A DNA stretch of 21,914 nt from Bacteroidetes bacterium UBA6661 (GCA_002455375.1 DKKR01000056.1:6760-28673); one strand, 5' to 3'. Counted from the first letter of the stretch, positions 1-7,802 are shown. Numbers and translations: made by a program. Notes: generated by a model from the sequence alone, not told the origin.

Positions 1-531
1 CTTGGTGCTGCATTAATACATACAGCCGTTGGATATTATGAATTGCATTCGTTACAGGCAAAGGCCGATGCGTTTTTTAACGCTCCGGGTGCCGATGCAT
101 TCAGTATTTTTATAAAAGATAATATCCCATATCAATATCTCAACGCTGATTATGCCATGGCTGTTGAAGGTATTAAATCAAACTGGTATGCACATGGCGA
201 CAGCCCAATGATTATTGAACAGGCCCGCCAGGCAATTGATGAATACATTCGTTTCAAAACCAATATACCGACAGTTGGTGCTTCCGGTGCCGTTTATGGT
301 GTGCTCATGGCATTTGGAATTCTTTTCCCAAACACCTTAATCTATCTTTACTTTTTTATTCCCCTAAAAGCAAAATATTTAGTTCTCATTATTGGCGGCA
401 TAGAGTTGTATTCTGCATGGCAAAGCAATCCAACAGACAATGTTGCACATTTTGCACATCTTGGGGGTATGCTTTTCGGATATTTGTTACTTCGTTATTG
501 GCAGAAAAATAACCGGTCACAACTTTTCTGA
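1..531 (+). CDS. Rhomboid family intramembrane serine protease (C-terminal part, cut by window edge)
   Basis: The frame is open from base 1, so the N-terminal part (first helices and the HxxxN region) lies outside the window; 176 residues are visible. Rhomboids cleave transmembrane substrates inside the membrane using a Ser-His dyad. The GASG motif is present with the candidate catalytic serine codon at 283-285. The partner histidine is in AHLGG (codon 457-459), inside the last hydrophobic helix. A soluble loop of about 50 residues separates the first visible helix from the serine helix, a layout I associate with Bacteroidota rhomboids. A TTG at 43 could be read as a start, but the preceding in-frame residues continue a hydrophobic helix, so it is internal. 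The gene ends 2 bases before the next rhomboid gene, so the two are surely cotranscribed. Family call is firm; substrate unknown. Confidence 0.9.
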   Translation, partial: LGAALIHTAVGYYELHSLQAKADAFFNAPGADAFSIFIKDNIPYQYLNADYAMAVEGIKSNWYAHGDSPMIIEQARQAIDEYIRFKTNIPTVGASGAVYGVLMAFGILFPNTLIYLYFFIPLKAKYLVLIIGGIELYSAWQSNPTDNVAHFAHLGGMLFGYLLLRYWQKNNRSQLF

Positions 532-533
532 AC

Positions 534-1418
534 ATGCTGCACAATGTGAAAAGTAATTACAAATCACTCGATATGCTACAAAAGATTATTGTAGTTAATG
601 CAATTATCTATTTGTTTGTAAATCTGGGTGATGTTTTGCTGCGACTTTTTAATTTTCCGGATGGCATTATAAGCGGCTTTTTGACTGACTGGCTTGCTGT
701 TCCTTCTTCTGTAAAGTCATTGCTTTATCGTCCGTGGACATTAATTACTTATAGTTTCTACCACGAAAACTTTCTTCACATTCTGTTTAATATGTTATGG
801 CTGTTTTTTATGGGTCGTCTTTTTACAGAATATCTTGGTGAAAAGAAATTATTAACACTTTATCTTGTTGGCGGCTTATGTGGCTCTGTATTGTTTATTG
901 TATTCTATAATTTGTTTCCACTATTCAGTCGCGAAGTTGACATTGCTGTTGCCTTAGGTGCTTCTGCAAGTGTTCTTGCCATAACTGTTGCCATTGCCAC
1001 ATTATTACCGGATTACGAAGTAGGACTTTTCCTGCCGCAGTGGCGGGTAAAGTTAAAATATATTGCCATTGCACTTTTTGTGATTGACCTTTTAAGTATT
1101 ACAGGCAACAATGCAGGTGGAAACATTGCTCACATCGGTGGTGCCATCTTTGGCTTTATCTATATCAAACAATTAAAAAATGGTCGTGATTTAACAGGAT
1201 GGCTTCAACGACTGATTGAGAGGATTACTCAAAAGAAAAAACCATCAATTAAAGTTGTTTATCGTAAAGACGCTTCTGATGAATCGTATCACAACAAAAA
1301 AGCAAACAATCAGGAAGCCATTGACAAAATTCTGGACAAAATCAGCCGTTCAGGATATGCAAGTCTCACTTACGAAGAAAGAGACATACTTTTTAAAGCA
1401 AGTAAAAATCAGGATTAA
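534..1418 (+). CDS. Rhomboid family intramembrane serine protease with DUF6576-like C-terminal tail
   Basis: A 294-residue membrane protein predicted to cleave membrane proteins within the bilayer. The HxxxN motif of rhomboids is at 82-86 and the serine motif at 142-145, with candidate nucleophile Ser144. The catalytic histidine is His200 in NIAHIGG. The serine motif reads GASA instead of the usual GASG; the nucleophile is kept, so activity is still likely. About six hydrophobic segments lie between residues 15 and 212, followed by a charged cytosolic tail. The last ~35 residues (KILDKISRSGYASLTYEE-type) resemble the small DUF6576 domain found after Bacteroidota rhomboids. It follows a first rhomboid gene by 2 bases and overlaps the EEP gene by one base (TAATG), so translation is probably coupled. 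A pair of adjacent rhomboid paralogues suggests divided or cooperating substrate ranges; that is inference. Confidence 0.9.
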   Translation: MLHNVKSNYKSLDMLQKIIVVNAIIYLFVNLGDVLLRLFNFPDGIISGFLTDWLAVPSSVKSLLYRPWTLITYSFYHENFLHILFNMLWLFFMGRLFTEYLGEKKLLTLYLVGGLCGSVLFIVFYNLFPLFSREVDIAVALGASASVLAITVAIATLLPDYEVGLFLPQWRVKLKYIAIALFVIDLLSITGNNAGGNIAHIGGAIFGFIYIKQLKNGRDLTGWLQRLIERITQKKKPSIKVVYRKDASDESYHNKKANNQEAIDKILDKISRSGYASLTYEERDILFKASKNQD

Positions 1419-2509
1419 TGCTCAAGTCTGCCCTTAACTTGTTGCTATGGGGAATAACCATAACCATAGCAATAGTAACTTTCATGGCTGTAGCAGCAGC
1501 TTATATTAGTCCTGCAAAAATTTGGTTCCTTGCACTATTCGGCTTGCTTTTTATTTACCTCTATCTGATTGCATTTATCTGGATGCTAACCTTATCATTC
1601 AGACATAGAAAAATGATGTTGATAATTTTAATTCCATTAATTGCAGGCTTACCGGCATTTGTAGCTCATTGGAATTTCACCTCGTCAAACAAAAATGCTA
1701 CTGGAGAAAACACAATAAAAGTTCTTTCATTTAATGTGCGTGTGTTCGATCTTTACAACTGGACACACAATCTGGAAACAAGAAGTAACATTTTTAACTT
1801 TCTGAAAAAAAGTGATGCAGGCATTTACTGTTTTCAGGAATATTATACCAGCAAATTAGTGCCATTTAATAATACTGATTCCATAAAATCACTGTTAGGA
1901 ATAGCCTACGTACACACATTACTACCCATAATTGAACGCGATTCTGACCAATGGGGAATTGCTACATTCAGTAAATATCCCATTCTGAATAAAGAAACTG
2001 TATTTACAGACAAAGAATCTGCCAACGGTTGTATTGCTACCGATTTACTGATTGGAAAAGACACAGTGAGAGTCTATAACATACACCTGCAGTCGGTGAG
2101 ATTGGCAAAAAACGATTATATTTTTGTGAGTGAGTTCAACAATAAAGATAACACTCAGAAAATGAAAGGTTCGAGACAAATTGTTCAGCGTCTGAAAAAA
2201 GCATTTATAAAAAGAGCGCATCAGGTTGACAAAGTTACTGCTCATATTAGTGCTTGCCCATATAAAGTTATTGTTGCCGGTGATTTTAACGACACACCTG
2301 CTTCTTATGCCTACAACCAAATTAGTAATGGTCTGACGGATAGTTTTCTCAGCTGTGGGAAAGGACTGTCATCAACCTATGCAGGCATGTTTCCCGGACT
2401 TAGAATTGACTATATTTTACATAGTAAAGACATTAAATCCATAGACTATATTCGACCATTAGTGCATTTATCTGACCACTACCCTATTATTTCTACCCTA
2501 AATTTTTAA
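1418..2509 (+). CDS. Membrane-anchored endonuclease/exonuclease/phosphatase (EEP) family protein
   Basis: 363 residues. Residues 5-85 form about three transmembrane helices, followed by an EEP hydrolase domain from about residue 99 to the end. EEP enzymes hydrolyse phosphodiesters or phosphomonoesters (nucleic acids, inositol phosphates, sphingomyelin) using Mg2+. The key family motifs are visible: SFNVR with Asn106, QE with metal-binding Glu141, NIHLQS, GDFND at 288-292, the IDYI strand, and the final SDHYP with Asp353-His354. All catalytic positions seem intact. After three N-terminal helices the domain probably faces the periplasm. The ATG overlaps the stop codon of the second rhomboid gene by one base. 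The substrate cannot be told from the sequence; its fixed place behind two rhomboids hints at a shared envelope role, which is inference. Confidence 0.88.
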   Translation: MLKSALNLLLWGITITIAIVTFMAVAAAYISPAKIWFLALFGLLFIYLYLIAFIWMLTLSFRHRKMMLIILIPLIAGLPAFVAHWNFTSSNKNATGENTIKVLSFNVRVFDLYNWTHNLETRSNIFNFLKKSDAGIYCFQEYYTSKLVPFNNTDSIKSLLGIAYVHTLLPIIERDSDQWGIATFSKYPILNKETVFTDKESANGCIATDLLIGKDTVRVYNIHLQSVRLAKNDYIFVSEFNNKDNTQKMKGSRQIVQRLKKAFIKRAHQVDKVTAHISACPYKVIVAGDFNDTPASYAYNQISNGLTDSFLSCGKGLSSTYAGMFPGLRIDYILHSKDIKSIDYIRPLVHLSDHYPIISTLNF

Positions 2510-2542
2510 TATTTTTATTTATGAATTTGTAGAATTTTTTTT

Positions 2543-2550
2543 TACTTTTG
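2543..2550 (+). promoter_or_regulatory. Possible -7 box of a Bacteroidota promoter for the Cas6-like gene
   Basis: TACTTTTG matches the Bacteroidota -7 consensus TAnnTTTG at all six fixed positions. It lies 71 bases before the Cas6-like ATG in the 112-base gap after the EEP gene. No TTG is found at the ideal 19-21 base distance upstream (the nearest, TTTG at 2526-2529, is only 13 bases away), so support is partial. Confidence 0.4.
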
Positions 2551-2621
2551 GAACAATTCTAATTTTTCATTTACATAACCAAGCTATTTTCACTAACTAA
2601 ACTGATTAACTTTTTTCAATT

Positions 2622-3356
2622 ATGCGAGTAAAAATTTCATTCACCCGCGACAATACTTCAAGTAACAGTATTCCATTGCATCATCAAAAACTAATTTACG
2701 ATAGTTTAAAAACTGTTGTTCATGATGTAGGTGGCAATATGAAGCAACTAAATTTTTCTTCCCTAAAAGGAACCTCAAAAATTCAGAATGGATTTATGAA
2801 GTTTTTATCTTCTAAGATTACATTAGTGATATCAGGCAGCAATGATGAATTGATAACTAATATCAGCAACAGAATATTTGAGAAGAATTTTATGCCGATT
2901 GGCAGAATGAATCTATTGCCTAAAGGAAAAGAAGTTACTCCTGATCCGGAGTTCACTACACAAATGCGATATCTCTGCATTTCTCCTTTGGTACTTTTTG
3001 ATCCGATTAAAGATGCAGCACGAAGCATCGAGCAGATTGATCCAACATCACATAACTTTTCCGACATCCTATTTAACACAACTCTTGATGCCATGGAAAA
3101 GTCAGGTGTGCCGGAAGCTACTATAAGTTCCTATGCAGAATTTGATGTGCAACCCGATGCTGAGTATATGCAAAAAGCTGCAGCGGCAAACAAAAAATTT
3201 GCACGTGTTTACAGAAGTGCTGAAGGCAAGAATATGATTGGGTATTTAGTTCCTTTTACGCTACATGCACATCCTGATGTCCACCGTTATGTTTGGCATA
3301 ATGGAATTGGAGTGATGACTCATGAAGGCTATGGCATGCTTGATTTGGTAAAGTAA
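2622..3356 (+). CDS. Stand-alone Cas6-like RNA endonuclease (RAMP fold)
   Basis: 244 residues, close to the usual Cas6 length. Cas6 proteins are metal-independent RNases with two ferredoxin-like folds; in CRISPR systems they cut repeat RNA into guide RNAs. Family features run in the right order: a first beta strand (MRVKISF), an HHQKLIYDSL helix at 20-29, VHDVG at 33-37, an FSSLKG strand, a MRYLCISPLVL strand that matches the 'SP' strand of the family, and the C-terminal glycine-rich G-x-G...GYGML loop at 228-239. His34 in VHDVG sits about where Pyrococcus Cas6 has its catalytic histidine; His20/His21 are alternatives. No array, cas1/cas2 or effector gene is in the window; the neighbours are envelope and housekeeping genes. 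It may therefore process a host RNA or act in trans on an array elsewhere. Family call fairly firm, role unknown. Confidence 0.75.
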   Translation: MRVKISFTRDNTSSNSIPLHHQKLIYDSLKTVVHDVGGNMKQLNFSSLKGTSKIQNGFMKFLSSKITLVISGSNDELITNISNRIFEKNFMPIGRMNLLPKGKEVTPDPEFTTQMRYLCISPLVLFDPIKDAARSIEQIDPTSHNFSDILFNTTLDAMEKSGVPEATISSYAEFDVQPDAEYMQKAAAANKKFARVYRSAEGKNMIGYLVPFTLHAHPDVHRYVWHNGIGVMTHEGYGMLDLVK

Positions 3357-3419
3357 TTAGCTGAAAACATTTTTATTTATAATTTTAGTCAGGAATATTA
3401 TTGCTGATTTTATGTTGCT

Positions 3420-5354
3420 TTGATAAAAAAATATTTCATAATTATTCTTGCAGTTTTCGTTGTAGTAGCTGGCGGAATTATGCTACTTCGCGAGTCAATT
3501 GTACGTAATAAAGTAAATTCTTTTTGTACTTCATTCCATACTAAAACCGGTGGCAATATCAACATCGGAAAAATTCAATTCAAGGGGCTTCGAGTAATTG
3601 AAATCGAAAACATCAGTTTGGTTTCACCTCTAAATGACACATTGTTATATACCGATACTTTTGTAGTGCAGCTTTCATTATTGAAATTAATTCGCCTGAA
3701 AAATCCTGTTTCTAATTTTTCGGCTCATGGCATTAAAATTAAAATTGCATCAGGTGATTCAATAAGCAACTACTCCTTTCTTTTCAGAAAATCTAAGACT
3801 GAAAATACAGAAACATCAACAGCACAAAGTACACAGGCATCAAAAGTGTTTACACTTTGGAATAAGTTAACAGACCTGTCCGACCTAAGCTTTGATCTGG
3901 AGCGATGCAAAATTACTATCATCAGAAATAAAGAAACAAGAAACTTTTATTTTCCTGAAATCATTAACCACAGAGGAAATTGCCGTTTTATAGCTTACAG
4001 CAACGATCATTTACAAACAGAAAAATGGCAGGCTGGTTTTAAGATTGATGATGATAAAAACGAATTGTCATTAACGATTAAAAAACTGACAGGAGAAAAC
4101 TGGCTCCCATTCTTTGATGTTGACAACAAACCTAAGATTGCCTATACAGCTATCACTTTACAAATAAAACAACCATCAAGAAAGGATACAATATTTCAGG
4201 TTCATGCAGAACTTGATAGTCTGCGTGTAAATTATTGGCGTATTGCCAAAGACGATGTTGATTTTAACAAACTTTCGTTTTCAGGAATTTGCTCTTTCAA
4301 TAACCAACAAATCGAAACCGATAGTACGGCAAACATCACCATCAATAAAATCCATTTTAAAACAAAGGCTGCATACGACAGAAAACAACCTCATCGCTAT
4401 GCCCTTTCTTTAGCATTTGATGAAAGTGCAGCCGACTTCTTTGAATCTCTTCCCAAAGGAATTTTCTATCACTTTAAAGATTTCAAAGCTAAAGGCAGGT
4501 TGAAATTCGATTTGAATTTTGCGCTTGATATGTCAGCACCCGATTCACTGATATTCAATTCTGGCTTAACAGGCAATCAGTTGACAATAGAAAAATATGG
4601 AGATGAAAATTTTTCTCGCATCAATAACACCTTTCTATTTGATGCTTATGATGGCGACAAACTTCAGAGAAGTTTTCTAATTGGTCCTGAGAATAGCGAT
4701 TTTACTCCTCTGAATGAAATCTGTCACTATTTGCAATATGCTGTACTCACTTCAGAAGACCCTTCTTTTTTCTATCATCGTGGTTTTATTCCTGATGCTT
4801 TTAAAGAAAGTATGATTGAGAACATTAAAGCAAAAAGGTTTGTTCGCGGTGGTAGCACCATCAGTATGCAACTGGTAAAAAATGTTTTCTTGTCACGTGA
4901 AAAAACAATTTCGCGTAAGTTGCAGGAGATGCTTATTGTTTGGTTAATAGAAAACAAAGGATTGGTGAGCAAAGAGCGTATGTTTGAAATATATCTTAAT
5001 GCCATTGAATGGGGCCCCGGCATTTATGGAATAAAAGAAGCATCACAATTCTATTTCAGTAAACTTCCATCGCAACTCAATCTTGCAGAGAGTATTTTTC
5101 TTGCATCAATAATCCCCCGACCCAAATACTATCGTTATTCATTTGATGAACAAGGTAACTTAAAACCTTATCTTGCCTCCTACTATAAAATTGTGAGCAA
5201 TAGAATGCTTTCCAAAACATGGATTTCGCCAATAGATACTTTCAATCTTCAGCCTCAGGTAAAACTTAAAGGGCCGGCATTGAAAATAGTAATGCCTGCT
5301 GATAGCACTATCACCGATTCGCTTCAATGGAATCAGTCAAATGAATTGTTTTAA
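3420..5354 (+). CDS. Biosynthetic peptidoglycan glycosyltransferase (GT51) with long AsmA-like N-terminal region
   Basis: 644 residues with an N-terminal membrane anchor (about 4-23). The region from about 45 to 430 is rich in beta strands and resembles AsmA-type envelope proteins, with repeated strand pairs such as INIGKIQFKGL followed by IENISLVS. A GT51 domain occupies about 435-600. GT51 enzymes polymerise lipid II into glycan strands in the periplasm. All GT51 motifs are present: EDPSFFYHRG with catalytic Glu446, GGSTISMQLVKN at 477-488, RKLQE, and YLNAIEWG from 525. There is no transpeptidase domain, so this is a glycosyltransferase-only protein. The start is a TTG at 3420, the first start codon after an in-frame stop at 3405, and it keeps the anchor whole. 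The nearest ATG (residue 21) would delete the anchor. It stops 6 bases before the convergent glutathione peroxidase gene. Confidence 0.87.
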   Translation: MIKKYFIIILAVFVVVAGGIMLLRESIVRNKVNSFCTSFHTKTGGNINIGKIQFKGLRVIEIENISLVSPLNDTLLYTDTFVVQLSLLKLIRLKNPVSNFSAHGIKIKIASGDSISNYSFLFRKSKTENTETSTAQSTQASKVFTLWNKLTDLSDLSFDLERCKITIIRNKETRNFYFPEIINHRGNCRFIAYSNDHLQTEKWQAGFKIDDDKNELSLTIKKLTGENWLPFFDVDNKPKIAYTAITLQIKQPSRKDTIFQVHAELDSLRVNYWRIAKDDVDFNKLSFSGICSFNNQQIETDSTANITINKIHFKTKAAYDRKQPHRYALSLAFDESAADFFESLPKGIFYHFKDFKAKGRLKFDLNFALDMSAPDSLIFNSGLTGNQLTIEKYGDENFSRINNTFLFDAYDGDKLQRSFLIGPENSDFTPLNEICHYLQYAVLTSEDPSFFYHRGFIPDAFKESMIENIKAKRFVRGGSTISMQLVKNVFLSREKTISRKLQEMLIVWLIENKGLVSKERMFEIYLNAIEWGPGIYGIKEASQFYFSKLPSQLNLAESIFLASIIPRPKYYRYSFDEQGNLKPYLASYYKIVSNRMLSKTWISPIDTFNLQPQVKLKGPALKIVMPADSTITDSLQWNQSNELF

Positions 5355-5360
5355 AAACGT

Positions 5361-5879
5361 CTAAAGATACTTTGTAATTTCAGGACTTGTGGGCAAAACA
5401 CTGGAGCGAAAACGATGAATTAATTTTCCGTTTTCATCAATTAAAAATTTTTCAAAGTTCCATTTTATGCCACCGGTAAAATCTGCATTAGGTTGTGCTA
5501 TAAGCCAGCGGAAAAGCGGATGCATATCTCTGCCTTTAACAGATACTTTTGCAGCCATAGGAAAAGTTACATCATAATTTTTCTTACAGAACTCGGCAAT
5601 TTCGTTATTACTTCCTGGCTCCTGCCAAAGGAAATTATTTGCGGGAAATCCAACAATAACCAATTTGTCCTTGTATTTTTCAAACAGTTTTTCCAAATCA
5701 CTGTATTGTGGCGTGTAACCACATTTAGATGCTGTATTAACAATCAGAATTTTCTTCCCTTTAAATTGAGAGAAGTCAATCTGTCCACCTGAAAGCCCAT
5801 CTACTTTAAACTCATAAATTGAAGTGGCGGTTGAAGCAGGACCAAAAAGAAATGCAAACATAATCAGCAATAGTTTCAT
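5361..5879 (-). CDS. Secreted glutathione peroxidase-type thiol peroxidase
   Basis: 172 residues with an N-terminal signal sequence (about 1-19), so it probably works in the periplasm. It reduces hydrogen peroxide or lipid hydroperoxides. The active-site segment NTASKCGYT carries a cysteine (Cys53) in place of selenocysteine. The Gln motif reads FPANNFLWQEPG (78-89, Gln86) and the Trp-Asn motif IKWNF is present, completing the usual tetrad. The common second cysteine of FPCNQF is replaced by Ala80, but Cys98 in EFCKKNY matches the resolving cysteine of thioredoxin-dependent members, so thioredoxin is a more likely reductant than glutathione. The gene lies 45 bases downstream of rimO on the same strand and may be read from the rimO promoter. 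Confidence 0.93.
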   Translation of the reverse strand: MKLLLIMFAFLFGPASTATSIYEFKVDGLSGGQIDFSQFKGKKILIVNTASKCGYTPQYSDLEKLFEKYKDKLVIVGFPANNFLWQEPGSNNEIAEFCKKNYDVTFPMAAKVSVKGRDMHPLFRWLIAQPNADFTGGIKWNFEKFLIDENGKLIHRFRSSVLPTSPEITKYL

Positions 5880-5924
5880 TGTATTGTAATTAACAGATGT
5901 AAAACAAACTCTTTTAAAAAAAGT

Positions 5925-7232
5925 TTAACAGAGTGTTCCATATAAATCAAATGCCTCGGCAGAAGTAATTTTTATATTGGCAAAATCACCAACACGCACA
6001 TAATTTTCCTTAGCATCTACTAAAACTTCATTATCTACCTCCGGTGAATCGTATTCTGTTCTGCCAATAAAATAGTTTCCTTCTTTCCTGTCAAAAAGCG
6101 TCTTGAAAATTTTTCCAACTTTTTTCTGGTTGATATTGTCAGAAATATTCTGTTGAACCTGCATCAACTCATCTAATCTGCGTTGCTTGGTTGTTTCATC
6201 AACATCATCATTCAATGTGTAAGCATGCGTGTTTTCCTCGTGTGAATAGGTAAAAACGCCTACTCTCTCAAATTGCATTTCTTCAAGAAAACGAATTAAA
6301 GTTTCATGATCCTGCTCGGATTCTCCGGGATAGCCCGAAATAAATGTTGTTCGAATGGCAATATTTGGTATTTTATTACGTACTGTGTCTAACAATGCAA
6401 TTGTTTTATCTCTTGTAATTCCTCTGCGCATACTCTTTAACATGTTGTCACTTGCATGTTGAAGCGGAATATCTAAATACTTGCAAATTTTGTTTTCTCT
6501 TTGCATTACATCAAGCACATCAATTGGAAACCCTGAAGGAAAAGCATAGTGCAGGCGAATCCACTCAATACCATCAACCGTGCATAACTGCTCCATCAGG
6601 CTTGCAAGTTTTCTTTCTTTATATAGGTCTAAACCATAAAAGGTAGAGTCTTGCGCTATCAGCAATAACTCTTTTGTTCCTTTTGCTGCCAACTGTTTTG
6701 TCTCCTGAACCAGTTCATTAATAGGTTTTGAAATGTGATTGCCACGCATAAGCGGAATTGCACAAAACGAACATGGACGGTCGCAACCCTCAGAAATTTT
6801 CATGTAGGCAAAATGACGTGGTGTTGTCACCAACCGTTCGCCAATTAATTCATGTTTATAATCTGCTCCTAAAGTTTTTAGCAGTAATGGTAAATCTCGC
6901 GTACCAAAAATGTTGTCAATTCCTTTAATCTCTTTCTCTAAATCGGGTTTGTATCTTTCAGAAAGACATCCGGTAACAATCAATTTTTCAATTTTCCCCT
7001 TTTCCTTCTCTTTGGCGTAATGTAGAATTGTATCTATTGACTCTTGTTTTGCATTATCAATAAATCCACAGGTATTTATAATTACAATTTCTGATTGTCG
7101 TTTCGATTCATGTTCAACCTCTATTTCATTTGCACGTAACTGACCCATTAATAATTCGGAATCAACTACGTTTTTGCTGCATCCCAGAGTGACAACGTTA
7201 ACTTTTAACTGTTTGGAGGTTTTTGTTCTCAT
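5925..7232 (-). CDS. rimO: Ribosomal protein S12 methylthiotransferase RimO
   Basis: 435 residues, normal RimO length. This radical SAM enzyme adds a methylthio group to the conserved aspartate of ribosomal protein S12, using two [4Fe-4S] clusters. The N-terminal domain has three cluster cysteines: Cys18 in LGCSKN, Cys55 in NTCGF and Cys89 in TGCLSER. The radical SAM motif is CDRPCSFC with Cys150, Cys154 and Cys157, followed by AIPLMRG. A TRAM domain that would bind S12 occupies about the last 70 residues. The LGCSKN and IPLMRG wording, and the length, favour RimO over the tRNA enzyme MiaB. It starts 3 bases after the stop of a small secreted protein gene, so the two form an operon from the promoter at 7772-7802. 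Confidence 0.96.
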   Translation of the reverse strand: MRTKTSKQLKVNVVTLGCSKNVVDSELLMGQLRANEIEVEHESKRQSEIVIINTCGFIDNAKQESIDTILHYAKEKEKGKIEKLIVTGCLSERYKPDLEKEIKGIDNIFGTRDLPLLLKTLGADYKHELIGERLVTTPRHFAYMKISEGCDRPCSFCAIPLMRGNHISKPINELVQETKQLAAKGTKELLLIAQDSTFYGLDLYKERKLASLMEQLCTVDGIEWIRLHYAFPSGFPIDVLDVMQRENKICKYLDIPLQHASDNMLKSMRRGITRDKTIALLDTVRNKIPNIAIRTTFISGYPGESEQDHETLIRFLEEMQFERVGVFTYSHEENTHAYTLNDDVDETTKQRRLDELMQVQQNISDNINQKKVGKIFKTLFDRKEGNYFIGRTEYDSPEVDNEVLVDAKENYVRVGDFANIKITSAEAFDLYGTLC

Positions 7233-7235
7233 GCT

Positions 7236-7739
7236 TTAAAAAGTTTTTTTAAAATCAGTTTCCATATAATTGATTTTAACAACATCATCATTAATCAGTG
7301 TATTGAGAAAATCTATTAACCTGGCATAGCTTTTAACATAGGCATTTGAAGCTTTACTGAAATATTGCTTCAACCCTGTTCTAATTTCAAGCTCAATTAC
7401 TCTCGGAAAATGATCGGATGATATATAACCGAAGTTTACATAATCATCAAAGTATTCCTTCTGTAATGAGTCAACAGGGAAATCTTTCAAAAAATTTCTG
7501 ATTGCCTTCTTTTGCTTTGATTTCAATTTCTTTGCTATATATACTACACGCGATTTTCCGTAATCAGAAACCCCACTGATTTTCATACTATCATCCTTCA
7601 ATAAATATTCATAAGAGGTAAACTGCAGGTTTCTGTTATCTGAAACTTTTAAACGAAAAGATTTATCAATACGCTGTGCCTGAATGCTCATACTGAACAA
7701 AACAAATACAGCAAGTAAAATTTTAAAGGGAGAGAGCAT
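7236..7739 (-). CDS. Small secreted protein of unknown function, first gene of the rimO operon
   Basis: 167 residues. A clear signal peptide (about 1-21, ending SIQA before QR) implies export to the periplasm or outer membrane. I do not recognise a family. The mature part is mixed alpha/beta with many charged residues: a lysine-rich stretch near 72-80 (KKLKSKQKKAI), then a DDYVNFGY segment and a hydrophobic helix (YARLIDFLNTLI) near 139-150. No cysteine, metal motif or repeat stands out. It lies directly behind a strong promoter and only 3 bases ahead of rimO, so it is the leading gene of that transcript. No functional link between a secreted protein and S12 modification can be inferred from this alone. 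Confidence 0.75.
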   Translation of the reverse strand: MLSPFKILLAVFVLFSMSIQAQRIDKSFRLKVSDNRNLQFTSYEYLLKDDSMKISGVSDYGKSRVVYIAKKLKSKQKKAIRNFLKDFPVDSLQKEYFDDYVNFGYISSDHFPRVIELEIRTGLKQYFSKASNAYVKSYARLIDFLNTLINDDVVKINYMETDFKKTF

Positions 7740-7771
7740 GAAATAATGATATTGAGTTATTTATAATGGCG

Positions 7772-7802
7772 CAAAGTTATCAATTCTGTACTTGTGTAGC
7801 AA
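7772..7802 (-). promoter_or_regulatory. Bacteroidota sigma-ABfr-type promoter for the 7739-5925 operon
   Basis: On the minus strand, TTG (7800-7802) is followed after exactly 20 bases by TAACTTTG (7772-7779). This fits the published Bacteroidota form TTTG-N19-21-TAnnTTTG, except that only TTG of the -33 box matches. Transcription would start near 7764, about 25 bases before the ATG at 7739. This is the best-formed promoter in the window. Confidence 0.72.

Noticed and set aside
1216..1437. Overlapping 73-residue frame inside the second rhomboid gene
   Set aside because: Its codons are the shifted reading of the charged rhomboid tail, and the rhomboid frame has clear family similarity through that region.
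2510..3419. CRISPR array around the Cas6-like gene
   Set aside because: Neither flank (112 and 63 bases) has room for or shows any direct repeat with spacers, and I saw none elsewhere in the window.
5493..5792. Antisense frame across the glutathione peroxidase gene
   Set aside because: The opposite strand encodes all peroxidase motifs; the antisense product has no recognisable features.
5925..7232. tRNA methylthiotransferase MiaB instead of RimO
   Set aside because: The LGCSKN and AIPLMRG wording and a TRAM domain of S12-binding type fit RimO; MiaB has different sequence around the first and radical SAM cysteines.
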